Part shown: positions 11,168-23,200 of the stretch, one piece after another
Layout of the letters: every line of letters starts with the position of its first letter
Position numbering within the stretch: position 1 is the first letter of the stretch
NCBI GenBank assembly: GCA_963556145.1
Contig: OY744466.1
Location: 3,224,001-3,288,000 of the forward strand
From: Hygrocybe punicea
Lineage: Eukaryota; Basidiomycota; Agaricomycetes; Agaricales; Hygrophoraceae
Reading direction: 5' to 3'
DNA: 64,000 bases
The notes under the pieces: generated by a model
What the model was told of the DNA's origin: nothing
Database searches by the model: none
The model's input: only the letters and a program-made list of their open reading frames with translations
Program-made: the position numbers and the translations under genes

Positions 11168-11526
11168 GCCTGTAGATTGGGATGTCCCACAACTTTTTGG
11201 ACATCTAAAAAGCTGACAGGGATGTCCCACCTAGACTGTGGGATGTCCCACAAGCTGATCGGGACATCCCACAAGCCAGCAGGGATGTCCCACAGCCTCA
11301 GTGGGATGTCCCAGACAAGGCTGTGGGATGTCCCACAAGCCAGCAGGGACATCCCAGACAAGGCTGTGGGACATCCCACAGCCTCAATGAGATGTCCCAC
11401 AAGCTGACAGGGATGTCCCGGACAAGGCTGTGGGATGTCCCACAAGCCAGCAGGGATGTCCCACAGCCTCAGTGGGAAGTCCCAGACAAGGCTGTGGGAT
11501 CTCCCAACCAAGCCTCTGTGGGATGT
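11168..11526 (-). repeat. GGGATGTCCC minisatellite, right array
   Basis: About fifteen units of roughly 20-26 bp on GGGATGTCCCACAAGC, some alternating with GACAAGGCTGTGGG. The core is the reverse complement of the left-array motif. Confidence 0.8.
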
Positions 11527-12090
11527 CTCCTTACTTTAAGCCCAAGTCCACTTTCCTCAAGAAGCACTCTAATCTTAACATAGATCAACAATTAGATCGC
11601 TCCTCTGCATCTGCATCCCAGTCAGCCATTGTATGCACAGCCAATGATGTAATAACAACTGATATCATGATCAAATTTTCTTCATAATACACTTGTTTAA
11701 TTTTCAGCTCAGCCTCTCCTCTCACTCCTCTTTGTCTATTATACATGCTCTGCTCACTCACTGCCCTACAAGCTTCAGCCTGCCACATGCACAAGGGATT
11801 GGTTTACTAGCAGCACACCCTCAATCCTCCCCCTCTTGCCAGCCTCATCACCCAACAACTCCAGCTTTTTCCTCTCCCACTCCTTCTCTCTTTATAAGTG
11901 GAAACAACTGCTTTATCTCCACCCTGCCACTGACCCCAAAGGACAATCAGCTCTGTGACTCTCAAAAGAATAAGCATGTACAATCTTATACTATGCTGTA
12001 GCACCCATGGTACCCATAGTGGCCATGACAAGGCCTTGAAATTTACAACTAGATGCTATCATCATTCAAAGTTTTCTATTACATACATAG
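11527..12090. other. Non-repetitive stretch within the fold-back insertion
   Basis: Between the right array and the next GGGATGTCCC units. C-rich and T-rich with weak open frames on both strands. Nothing recognised. Confidence 0.35.
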
Positions 12091-12344
12091 GGAAGGGGTG
12101 TCCCAAATGCCCCCAGACACCTCCTCTGCTGATATCTGATAGCAGCAGATGCTGTCTAGATAGTAGCCAAACATTGCTAAGGGATGTCCCATATGCCCCC
12201 AGACACCTCATTTGTCAGGGATGTCCCATGGGACATGACTAAATGTTGCCCCATGGGCTGTCCCAGCATATCAGACCAGGGACAATTGGATATCCCAACC
12301 TGTCAGACCAGGGATGATCACTTTGGCCCAGGGAGAACCAGTGG

Positions 12345-12404
12345 ATTTCTCAACATGTAGTTACTTCAGTAGGAACACTGAGATGTAACTACATGTTGAG
12401 AAAT
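12345..12404. repeat. Perfect 20-bp stem hairpin
   Basis: Arms 12345-12364 (ATTTCTCAACATGTAGTTAC) and 12385-12404 are exact inverse copies with a 20-nt loop. A diverged half-copy (TCTCAACATGTAG) occurs at 12722. It lies just inside the right 34-bp repeat and may be a subterminal structure of the element. Confidence 0.75.
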
Positions 12405-12418
12405 TTGGGCAGCCTAAC

Positions 12419-12452
12419 GTGGTCAACCAGAGTCTACAAGTCACATGCATGT
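12419..12452 (-). repeat. Right 34-bp terminal inverted repeat
   Basis: Exact reverse complement of 6895-6928. Confidence 0.8.
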
Positions 12453-12811
12453 AGCTATACAGCTACCATATGTTGTATATGATGGCTACTAACATTCCAT
12501 TGACTAATAACCACACTATCATTGTGGCCACAGCAAAAAAAAATATTTCAAAAAATATCCAAAAATTAGTTTGGGACATCCCAAATGACCCCCTGGCACC
12601 AGGGACGTCCCATGTCCCTGGGACATCCCATTGTCCCAATGCTTTGGACCAGGGACAGCCTAGGGACAGCCCAGGGAAAGCCCCAAGACATGGATGTTAG
12701 CCCTGGGCCAGACCTGTTGTTTCTCAACATGTAGAAGTAACATACGACCCATTCAGTTACATCTACAAGTTTAGGAAATCGGGTGGCCTGAAGTGCTAGA
12801 GTAGCCATTCA

Positions 12812-13074
12812 AAAACATTGAAACCAGTCATAGATTAGAATTTGTTTCAGAGACTGACAGAAAGACATTAGAACTTAGAGGCATTATATATCATGGTCAA
12901 TATCATTTCACATCACCTCTTATTACTGCACAGAAACAAGTGTGGTATCATGATGGGATGATTACAGGCAACTCTTGTTCCAGAGACACTGACCTTACAC
13001 AACTTTCAGACCATGATATCAGACACTGTAAAAAGAGGAACCTTGTACTAGCTATTTATGCTCAGAGTCATTGA
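12812..13074 (+). pseudogene. HEL-1 USP-like peptidase, final part
   Basis: Resumes the domain interrupted at 6894: from TIETSHRLEFVSET, through LRGIIYHGQYHF (proposed catalytic His in the HF context) and WYHDGM, to the stop corresponding to 27610 of HEL-2. It matches HEL-2 27348-27612 almost base for base. It cannot be expressed with its N-terminal half. Confidence 0.85.
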
Positions 13075-13524
13075 GCATCCTCCTTGAGGTCAAGCATGGC
13101 TGTCTTCATGTGGTAATCTGTTGTGTAACATTCAAGGTCATGGAGAAGTAGGGTTGAGCAAATGTGAGTTAATTGTCAGCACACTGTTTGGGGGGCAGTT
13201 GTGTTTGGCAGTTGACCTGTTGCTCCCTGAGCAATTGCTTCATGGCTGAGAGTGTTGCATGATGGTGCAACACAGAGGAGATGGCAGGTAGAGAGGAGGT
13301 TGATGAAGACTCAAGACACTCTATGTAGATTTCTTTTATGCTAATTTATATGTTGCAGAGGTGGGAGGTGGGCTTATTAGATCAATATGCAATATGCAAC
13401 ACATGCTATGTATCTTATGACATATGTAACATGCTTTATGCCATTTTCTTAAGTTAGCAAGGAATTGAGGGGGGGAAAAAAGAACTCGTTCATGCCATGC
13501 GCAGCACTGGCCCTCTAAACAAGT
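13075..13524 (+). mobile_element. HEL-1 right terminal region
   Basis: Matches HEL-2 27613-28060 and ends with the same hairpin-forming GCCATGCGCAGCACTGGC and CTAAACAAGT. It abuts an internally truncated relative (13525 on). Confidence 0.85.
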
Positions 13525-13628
13525 ATAAGCAGAAATGAGCTTAACTCAGATGATATACTGATATTTTTACTTAAAACATAAAATTCAATGTGATATTGCC
13601 GTATACATATATTATCTTATATGCTAAT

Positions 13629-14919
13629 TAGTGTTGGGGAAGTTCGGTTTGGTCCGGTTTGGGGCCTTTTTGCCCAAACCGGAAACTGAATGGTCTGGTT
13701 TTCCACCCAAAGTCCCCAAACCAGACCGAAACCGATGCAAACGGTTTGCATCGGTTTGGTTTCGGTCCAAACGTGGTCTGAACCGCGGACCGCTAGTGCT
13801 CAGTGCCCCTGCACCATTCTGACCTCGCAACAGTGCTGCGCACGTCAATTGACGTGGCCAGCCTGTTTGCGAGGTGAGATTGGGGTGCTGGGGTGCTGGC
13901 ACACCCTGTGCCGGCATTGAGCCGCACACGGGCTTCTCCATGGGTGTCCCGACGCGTCACACGCGTTGTACATGCGATGTGGGTTGACCGCGTTGGCCGT
14001 TTTCGGTGGACGCGTGATGGTGGTGGTGGTGGTGGTGGTGGTGGTGCCCCACGCGTCATACGCGTTGTGCACGCGACGACGGCTGGGCCGCTTTGGTTGT
14101 TTTCGGCGGACGCGTGGTGGTGGTGGCATAGGAGCCTCTTCGCGAGGGTGTCCGGACGCGTCATACGCGTTGTACACACGACGACAGCCGGGTTGACCCC
14201 GCGTTGGCTTTCCTCGGTGGTGTTAGTGTTGCGTGGTGGTGGTGGTACGGTGCCGCATTCTATAATGGACAAATAAATCAGTGAAAAAATGAATAAAGGT
14301 ACATACCACGAAGGAGCGGGGTGGATGCACCACCCCTGCTGCTCTTCCACCTTGTTGACTCCACCCCATTCACGTATGTTTGGCGCGCGTTTTGAACGCG
14401 TTTGGCGTGGCGCTGGGGGTGGGCTGTGGGCGTTGCTGTGGGCACGTCCGGCGTGGCGTTGACGGTGGTTGTAACCGTCGCCGTTGTCGTTGCCGTTGTC
14501 GTGGTCGTTGTGGTGGTGGTGGTGGTGGCCGTGGTGCATCAACCTGTAATTTGTAAATGCGTTAGTTAAGTTCGAATAAATAAAAATAAAAAACATACGC
14601 GGGCGGCAGGGAGTACCCCGCCGCCCGTTTTGTCAACCTCGGGTGCTCCATTGTCTTCGTTTGGCGTATATCGGGGGTGTTGTTGGTGGGGTTGGTGACT
14701 TTGGGTGACTTTCAAAGTCAGCCATGTAGCCGACTTTGGACTGTCGGTTTGCGGTTCAAACTGAGTTTGAAACCGTTTCGGCCCGCGGCCAAATCTCCAA
14801 ACCGGAGACTGAACGGTTCGGTCTCAGCTGAAATTTCCCAAACCAAAACCGAAACCGGCGGTTTCGGTTCGGTCTAAACCGGGTTTGGGTCGGTCTGAGA
14901 CCGAACTTCCCCAACACTA
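13629..14919. mobile_element. Non-autonomous hAT-like element
   Basis: Terminal inverted repeats TAGTGTTGGGGAAGTTCGGT (left) and its inverse (right) bound 1291 bp, flanked by a perfect 8-bp duplication ATGCTAAT (13621-13628 and 14920-14927). The uninterrupted site is visible in element B. The ends continue into GGTTTGG/CCGAAACC-rich subterminal inverted blocks. An 8-bp duplication with TAGTG termini is characteristic of the hAT superfamily. No transposase; the interior is GC-rich with GTGGTGGTGG microsatellites and a conserved palindrome at 13822-13875. Confidence 0.9.
13822..13875. repeat. Conserved internal palindrome, copy 1
   Basis: ACCTCGCAA and TTGCGAGGT arms enclose the perfect 16-bp palindrome CACGTCAATTGACGTG (13841-13856). 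A related structure lies in a different element at 25499-25557. Confidence 0.7.
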
Positions 14920-15472
14920 ATGCTAATTATCTATTTCAAGCAAAATCACTTGTTAATCTTCATAACAATCATACAAATAATACTCCAATGAAAAAAAAAA
15001 GACTTTGTTCATGTCATTTGCAATATAGGCTCACTCAATCACAGCTGTCTTCATGTTATCATCTGTTGTGCAGCATTCAAGGTCATAGAGAAGTAGGGTT
15101 GAGATAATGTAAGTCAATTGTTATCATACTGTTGGAGGGCAGTTTTGTTTGACAATTGACCTGTTGCTCTCTTTTATGGCTGAGAATATTGCATGATGAT
15201 GGAGCTGCTCATAGAATACGTGACAGAAAGAGAGGAGGTTGATGAACACTCACAACATGCTATGTAGTTTGATATTTTCTACGTTTTATGTTGCTAAGGT
15301 GAAAGGTGGGCTTTTGAGAAAAATTGGCAATATACAACATATGCTATATGTCTTATACCACATGTAACATGCTTTATGCAATTTAATGTGATTGATTACT
15401 TCATCATAAAAGTGGGGAGGGGGAAAAAAGAACTCATTCATGCCATGCACAGCACTGGCCCACTAAACAAGT

Positions 15473-15593
15473 GGCATTACATGAATGAAACTACACAACG
15501 TATCCAGAAGCACAGAAGAAGCCCCAAGCCTTGTCAGAAGTGATGTTTTGACATGCTCAGTCTATGAGAAGTCCTGCCAGTATCGTCTCAAAT
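15473..15593 (-). pseudogene. Tc1/mariner-like transposase, C-terminal piece
   Basis: On the minus strand this continues the transposase interrupted by HEL-2: after AAIKNY (split across the insertion) come LRRYWQDFS and a stop, and in another frame ITSDKAWGFFCASGYVV, the expected end of this fungal transposase family. Joining 28061 to 15593 restores the frame across 12.5 kb. The frame break shows the gene had already decayed or decayed afterwards. Confidence 0.75.
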
Positions 15594-15628
15594 TACGAGT
15601 TCTTTTAATTTATTAAAAGACTCGTTCT
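15594..15628. repeat. Left terminal hairpin of HEL-2
   Basis: ACGAGT-CTTTTAAT and ATTAAAAG-ACTCGT form a stem with one bulged base and a two- to four-base loop, starting one base from the element end. The same hairpin ends elements A and B. Confidence 0.75.
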
Positions 15629-16486
15629 TTATCAGACCTGGTTCAGTGAGGATTCGTAATTAATTAATTAATTGATTAATTAATTAATAAAGTTGATCGC
15701 CTATAGACAAAAATTTTTTGGGCAAGAGATATGATTCTACTTCTGATACCAGAAAATAACACCATGTTGGGGCCATGTTTGGACAAGCTTACATAAGCAT
15801 CCTGATATGGGTTGTCACAGAAAATACAAACTACCTTCCAATTATATTCAAAATATTCACACTGACTTCAATTCTTATCAGAATCAGCTGAAAATTGAAC
15901 TGCTGACTAATATAACCATTTCGGGCTAAGTGTCACAGTCACATGTGACCAATCTAACCATATAAGGTAATTTTTAATATTATATACCAAATTTTATGCT
16001 GATCGCAATAGTGACTGTCACATGTGACTGGTCTAACCATATAAGGCAATTATACAGAACATTTGCTAAATTTCATATTGATTATTATAACATTCATTGC
16101 ATGTTACAAATATAATTATATAACATATTCATACACATTTTATCATATGTTTTGGTCCTTGTAGTCTTATTTGCGGTTTAGTAAACAAATACAAACAGAT
16201 GTAAACAAAGACAAATAATGTGCTTTTTTATGAATATTATCACTGGACATTTGTGAGTGATGTTTCAACTTGGCCATATGACAAACAAATACAAATAAAC
16301 AAACCCAATATGGTTAGATCACTTTGTATTTCAATTTTGGTTTTGGTCAATTTTCTTATGTAATTATGCTTATGTAATCATTAGTCAGATCACCATTTGA
16401 ACCCAGACTTTGAATCTTATTGTGCTTTTGCCTCTTGAACCTGAACCACCACCTTCTCCATTTGGTGCGTTAAGTCCGAGTTTTTT

Positions 16487-17101
16487 GACCTTTTTGGCTT
16501 GTTTAAGCTCAGTTTTTCATATTCAGACTCCGAAAAAATGTTTTCTGGATCAGGTGATGTGCCCGGACCATTCAGGGTCTAATGCTGACATAAGCTTTCC
16601 TTTTTTAGACATAAAAGTCAAAAATTCTTCGGATTTTTGTGCTTTTTATTTCCTGTGGCTCTGTTTTGTTTCCTGGATCACTGGTAATGTCTTCAATTTG
16701 TATACCATATTGTTTGTTAATGTAAACTGTCATAATATAGCCCATCTCCCTTTCAATTTTCAAAGTATGTGTAAATTTTGCATTTTTTCACCTTTTTGGC
16801 TTGTTTAAGCTCAGTTTTCCATATTCAGACTCCGAAAAACAGCGATCTGGATCAGGTGATGTGCCCGGACCATTCAGGGTCCAATGCTGACATAATATTT
16901 CCTTTTTTAGACAAAAAAGTCGAAAATTCTTCAATTTTTTGTGCTTTTTCTTTGTTCTGGCTCTGTTTTGTATCTTGGAGCACTGGTAATGTCTTTTATT
17001 GGTGTAAATTATCATTGGTTGACATAATCTATCATTTGATAGCCAATCTTCCTGTCAACATTCAAAGTATGTGGAAATTTTGCATTTTTTCACCTTTTTA
17101 G
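16487..17101 (+). repeat. 302-bp tandem duplication upstream of RepHel
   Basis: Two units, 16487-16788 and 16789-17090, plus the start of a third, repeat the series CCTTTTTGGCTTGTTTAAGC, CAGACTCCGAAAAA, GATCAGGTGATGTGCCCGGA, CCTTTTTTAGACA and a short T-rich tail. Copies differ by scattered substitutions. This lies within the 5' non-coding part of HEL-2. Confidence 0.8.
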
Positions 17102-17229
17102 ATTGTATAAGCTCATTTGTTAACCTACAGGTTTACATTGGATCCTTTCTAGCTCAGGTATAAATCTTTTACCATCTATGATCAAATATTTACATATTAT
17201 ATTCATATATAGCTTTAAAATGCCAAATT

Positions 17230-20200
17230 TTGTGGATTTTTTCGATTTTTACTACATGTGCTGGAATTTGTATTGGTATGTTTTTTATACATCTTTTCCA
17301 GCTATATTTGACATATCCATATTATTATCTAGCTTTGATTTTCAAAAAAACTATAAACCTGTTCACAAAAATGTTAAAAATGTCATCCATGTCACAATGT
17401 CTTATGATTTTTATCATTGCAATGTCTTGGGCACAATGTGCTGTCACTGGGATTGGCCTTGTGCCTCCTGCAAATGTCATACAAAATGTCCCTGTCACAC
17501 CAACTGTCTCTGTCATACAAAATGTCATTCTATGCCCTGTTACTTTGAATTTTTATAAAGACAATTTGCAAAAGTATGAAAATTCCCCTTATTTACCAAG
17601 TTTAATCCCATTTCATCATATTGGTCTCCAGTCCACTTCTTCCTCCACATCACCAAACCTTGAACAGATCACAAATATCCACAACAGCACTGAATTTGTT
17701 CTTTCTAGTTATAAATCAGCTCATCCAATTTTTCTATTTGAACTATATGCCAGAATCTTCTTGAACATGTTTGTTTTGCTTTCTGAGTATCATTGTACAA
17801 CCAGCATTGCTAATAAGTGCATGTATATTAAGTTGAAACTTCAACAGAATCTGTTTAGAAGACATGACTTCAGAGCTTACTTAAAATATGTAAACAAACT
17901 ACCTATATTAGCCAATGGAGCAATACTGCTGTTTGTCCTAGTTCTGCATCATTTTCTAGCTTTTCAAATGGCTGGTCACTATATGTGCAATAAAACTTCG
18001 AAATTATATGATATTTTCAAGTCTGACAATATATCCTGCAATCCTAACATTGATATTGAATGCATTGGTGGAGGCAAAGCAAATGTATTCTCATTTCATG
18101 AACTGATGCCTGCTTCAACCAATAACAATGCTAGTATGGATGCAGCTAAATATAAATTCCACTCTTACATGCCAAAAAGTGAAGCACTCTCATTGGAATC
18201 ATCATCTGAAAAATCACTTGTAATTGTAAATCACCCATTTGAATTGTTGATTCCAAAGTTGACCATTGCCAATTTGAAAGTAATTGCAGCTCATCATAGC
18301 ATTCTTGTCCATTCAAAAATGAATCTGGCATCAATTCAAACTGCAATACAGAATCATGTGTGCGCCAACTGTCCTGAATTTGTATCAATCTTTGAATTTA
18401 TTGATGAAGAAGCAATTGCAATGCACAAGAAAACCTCAAACAGCAGAGCAGTCAATAAGTTTAAAGCACAACATCCTGACAAATATGCACAACAAAATCT
18501 AGCAGCTGTGCAGAAATTTCATCTACAACATCCTGAGAAGCATGCAACACAAAACCTTGCAGCTGTTACAAAATTCAAAGTTGATCATCATGAAAAGCAT
18601 CTGCAACATATGTTGAATGCAGTTAGAAGACATACCATGAACCACCCTGAGCAGCATGCACAAACAAATCAGATGGCTGTTCAAACATATAGAGATAATA
18701 TTCAATTCCCTCCTGGTCCACCTTCAACAAAATTGCAACATACTATTATTTCAGGATTTTGTAGTGATACCTCTCCCAACAAATTTATTGAATCTGGTTG
18801 TGCTGTCTGTGGAAGATTGACTCCAGTCTCTCAATTGCAAAGCTACACAGACTTGAATTTAAGTTGTTTGAAACAATCTGGTATCACTCAAAAAGAGCGC
18901 TTCTCAATAAATGATCCAATTGAATCTTCAGATAGTCCTATAGTAATGAAAGATCTCCATGGCATTTGCAAGAGGTGTTGCAAGTCTTTGATCAAAGGAA
19001 AATGCCCAGCTATGTCTCTAGCAAATGGTTTATGGCTTGGACAAATTCCTAATGAATTGAATAACTTGTCTTATGCAGAGCAACTGTTAATTGCTAGAGT
19101 GAGACACAATAGATGCATTGTGAGAGTTTCTTCAGGAATGCATAAGATGAGAGCCAATGCTATTACATTTGCCAATCCAACTCCAAAGATTTATGACATT
19201 TTACCCCCACCTGTTGGTGAGTTGGATGAAGTACTTGCATTCATCTATACAGGACCATGTAAGCCTACCAAGTCTGATTTTGAGAGAACACCATTGCTTG
19301 TTAGGAGAAACAAAGTTGCCACTGCTTTGAACTGGTTAAAACTGAATCATTGTGACTATTTTGACTTGGAGCTTTCAGATGAAAACTTGCAGCAATATCC
19401 TGAGAGTGACATACCAGTTGTGGTAGAGTACAGACAATCCTTTGTCAACAAAAACCCAGAAGCCACTGCTGTTAATGACATGGAAGAGGAAGAAGGCACT
19501 GAGACTGGCATGTGTCCATTTGTAGTTCATGGTCTGACTGGAGAAGAGTACTCTACCAAAAGTATAAAAGCTATAAAAGCCATTGCCTTAAAACATTTGA
19601 TGGATAATAAAAAAATCCTGGCAATTGGACATGAGAGTGATCCACAATCCATCTACAATAATCCTCATTTGTTCCCTCAAATGATGCCATGGTTGTTTCC
19701 CTATGGCCTTGGTGGAATTGGTAACTCATTGATCCAAGGCAAAATTTCAGAAATCAAACACGAGAGACACTTGTTAATGTACTATGACAAGAGGTTTCAG
19801 AAAGATCCACACTTTCCTTTGATTGCATTCAACCATGAGCAAATAAAGGAGTCTACAACAGGTGGCTATTTATTAGCTGAAAAGGCAAAATTTGAACACA
19901 TTTCACAAAGATTGATGGATGTTGATCTTGGAGTGTTGAATAACATTGCTAGAAAAATGGAAAATGGTGAACATGTCACTCCAGAAACAGATGAAGAGAA
20001 GTTATGTTTCCAATTAATTAAAGACATTGATCATGTAGGAAGTCATGTCAAAGGATCACTCACAAGCAAAAAATATATGAGAAATGAAGTCTGGTCTCTG
20101 ATGTCCTTTGTGGGTGCACCTTCATGGTTTATCACATTTTCACCAGCTGATAACATGCATCCACTGTCTTTATATTTTGCTGATACCAAAGAAACCTTTA

Positions 20201-23200
20201 CACCAGAGCTTAGAAGATATGATGAGCGGTACAGACTTATTGCAGAAAATCCAGTGGCTGGTGCTAGATTCTTCCACTTTATGGTAGAACTTTTTATCAA
20301 ACATGTCCTTGGAGTTGGATCAAAGCATTCTGGTTTTTATGGTGACACCAAGGCATACTATGGCACAGTGGAGCAACAAGGACGTCTCACACTTCACATG
20401 CACATGCTACTATGGCTCAAGGGATGTCTGTCACCTCAGGAAATCAGAGATAGAATAATGGATCCAAATTCAGATTTCCAACAAGCTTTTGTTCAGTATC
20501 TAGAAAGTGTGCACATTGGTAAATTCATGACTGGTACAATGGATGAAGTCAAAGCTAAAGTCAACCAAAAATCTGAACAAGAAGGCTATAAAGATCCAAC
20601 TCAGACTCTGCCTGAAGCACCCCCACCTATGTGTACAATTCAGCATGATGTGAACAGTGACAACAATTGTAATGACTGCAAATCAGTGAATTCATGGTGG
20701 GACAGATTTGCAAGCACTGTTGATCATTTGATTTTACGCTCCAATGTACATAATTGTGGCAGAAATAGTTCAAACAATGAGAAAGTTCAGAGAAAAGATA
20801 GACCCAGTTGCATGAACAAACATGGTAAATGCAAAGCTAGATTTCCCAGACCTGTGTTTGAATCAACACAAGTAGACCCAAAAACTGGTGCATTGAACAT
20901 GAAAAAGGGAGAAGCATGGATTAATACATTGACACCGCTTGTGACATTTTTACTTTGCTGCAATTCTGATATTACAAGTCTTCTTTCTGGTACTGCAATC
21001 AAAGCAATTGTAGCATATATTTCTGACTATATTACAAAGCCTGGATTGAAAACATATAGCATATTTGATACCATTAGAAGTGTGTTTGACAGAAACTCAG
21101 AAATGCTTGGTGGATCCATGAAAAGAAAAGACAAAGCTAGAAAAATCATCACCCAGATCATTAATGCTTTGACTGCAAAACTTGAAATTGGTGGACCAAT
21201 GGCTTCAATGTATCTGCTTGGCAACCCTGATCATTATACCAGTCATAAATTCATTCCTGTTTATTGGAGAAACTATGTGAGAGAAGTCCAAAAAGCTTGG
21301 AATCCTGATGAAAATGATAACATGCAAGTTGACTCTGAAAAAGTAGTATTGCACAATCAAAAGGGAAAATTCATAGGATTATCTGCAGTGCATGACTATA
21401 TATACAGACCAACTCATTATCAAGACATGAATTTATATGAATGGGTGCAGGGTGCAGAAAGAGTCAAGAGAAACATTCAAAAAGCTCATGATGAAATAAA
21501 CAGTGATGATGAGTTAGATGTCTTGGAATCTGAGCCACAAACTGCAACTCACAAAAAAACTTCGAGATCTAATGTATCTACCAGTAATGACTTGAGCATA
21601 GAATTTGATGATTTGAATATCAAAGATGATGACAATTTCATAGAATGTGATTCAGAGGACAATGAGTCTGATAGCACTGAGTCTGTCCAAGAAGATACCA
21701 AGCTTTTCCTAGAAGATCACTCATTATATGAAACATACTGTATAGAATTCAGTAAAAAGAAGAAGCATGCTGTTCCAAACTTTGTTGGTGGTTCATTGCC
21801 CAGATGTGATAGAGGAGACAGAGAATATTATTGCACCACTATGCTCACTCTGTTCAAACCTTGGAGATCTGGCAATGACCTGAAAAGTGAACTGGAATCA
21901 TGGGATGAAGCATTCACTGATTATGAATTTACCATTAGACAATTAGAGATTATGGACAACTTTAATCTGAGATATGAATGCCTTGATGCCAGAGATGACT
22001 ATTCTGCTCAGCTTAGACAAGGAGCAGTGTCAGATGGTACTTGTCCTCAATTTATGACTTCAGACATGATTTCACACTTGGATGATGACAACATTCAAAA
22101 TGGTGGTGACTTTGGAGATGACCATTATGAGCAGGACAAAACTTCTGCAGATTATGGCACTAACAAATATTCTGAACTTGGTCAACATGGTAGACTGATC
22201 AAAGCTCAAATGGATGCCACTGAAAACATTGTCAGAAATATTGGTTGGCTTGATCCATGTCCAGATGATTCTATTACTGTAAATTCTGCTCCACTTGAAG
22301 TTGAAATGAATCAACCTGGTACTCAATGGAAGCAAGTTGTCCAAGAACAGAGACAAGAGATACTAGATGAGCGCAATCAACATATTTCTGCAAACTCAAA
22401 GTTGACTTCACACAAAATGGATACTGATCCAAATGAAAATGATGTGATGATTGTGGACCAAGCATACTTGATGCATACTTTCAGGTCTGCAAATGCACAG
22501 AGACAACAGCTAATTGATGCTACAGTTAGCAAATTCAGCTTGAACACTGAGCAAAAAAGGGCCTTTAGAATTATTGCAAATCATGCTTCATCTTCCAGCA
22601 CTGACCAGTTGAAAATGAATATTGCTGGAATGGCTGGCACTGGAAAATCACAAGTCATCAAAGCAGTTGTTGAGTTCTTTGACACTGCACATGAGTCTCA
22701 CAGATTCGTTATTCTTGGTCCTACTGGTACTTCTGCAGCTCTACAAAATGGCTCAACTTATCACTACTTCCTGGGCATCAATCCAAACATGTCAAATAGA
22801 AATGAAGCAATGGGCATTGCTCAGCTCAAAGGTAGACTAGAAGGAGTTGACTATATTTTCATTGATGAAGTCTCAATGCTGTCTTGTCATGATCTCTACA
22901 AAATCAGTGCTAGACTAGCTAAAGCTTTGAACATTCATGACATGCCATTTGGTGGAATCAACATGATATTTGCTGGAGACTTTGCACAGTTACCACCAGT
23001 TGGAGGTGCACCATTGTACAGTGGAACAGTTGGCACTCAGATCACATCAGCCTTGACAACACACTCTCAGGAAACTGCAATTGGAAAAGCACTCTGGCAT
23101 CAAGTGAACACAGTGGTGATTCTCAGAGAAAACATGAGACAGAGGACCCAAACAGCTGAGGATGCATTGTTCAGAACTGCCCTTGTCAACATGCACTATG

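Larger units (their letters stand above)
12094..12720 (+). repeat. Scattered GGGATGTCCC/GGGACATCCC units
   Basis: Further copies of the core motif occur at about 12094, 12180, 12220 and 12575-12680, in both orientations and at wider spacing than in the two arrays. They flank the right terminal repeat (12419-12452). Confidence 0.6.
6895..12811. mobile_element. Composite fold-back insertion splitting the peptidase domain
   Basis: About 5.9 kb separates two halves of the USP-like domain that are contiguous in HEL-2 (about 27326-27350); about 28 bp of the domain are lost. Perfect 34-bp inverted copies lie at 6895-6928 and 12419-12452. Between them are inverted arrays of GGGACATCCC, GC-rich microsatellites, and a near-identical long palindrome around a 100-N gap. 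Sequence from 12453 to 12811 carries a second, diverged version of the right-hand end, so more than one related element is probably nested here. No transposase was found. Confidence 0.65.
13525..15472 (+). mobile_element. Left-truncated non-autonomous Helitron-like element C
   Basis: Starts abruptly at a point equivalent to about 5350 of element B, continues through the same AATTATATATTTCAAGC region and ends GCCATGCACAGCACTGGC plus CCCACTAAACAAGT at 15472. It is split by the hAT element at 13629-14919. Its right end abuts the 3' end of the mariner transposase remnant. Confidence 0.82.

Noticed and set aside
15594..15628. Left hairpin taken as a Helitron 3' end, implying RepHel runs backwards
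   Set aside because: The right end also has a hairpin about 13 nt from the terminus, where a Helitron 3' hairpin belongs, so the normal orientation fits better.
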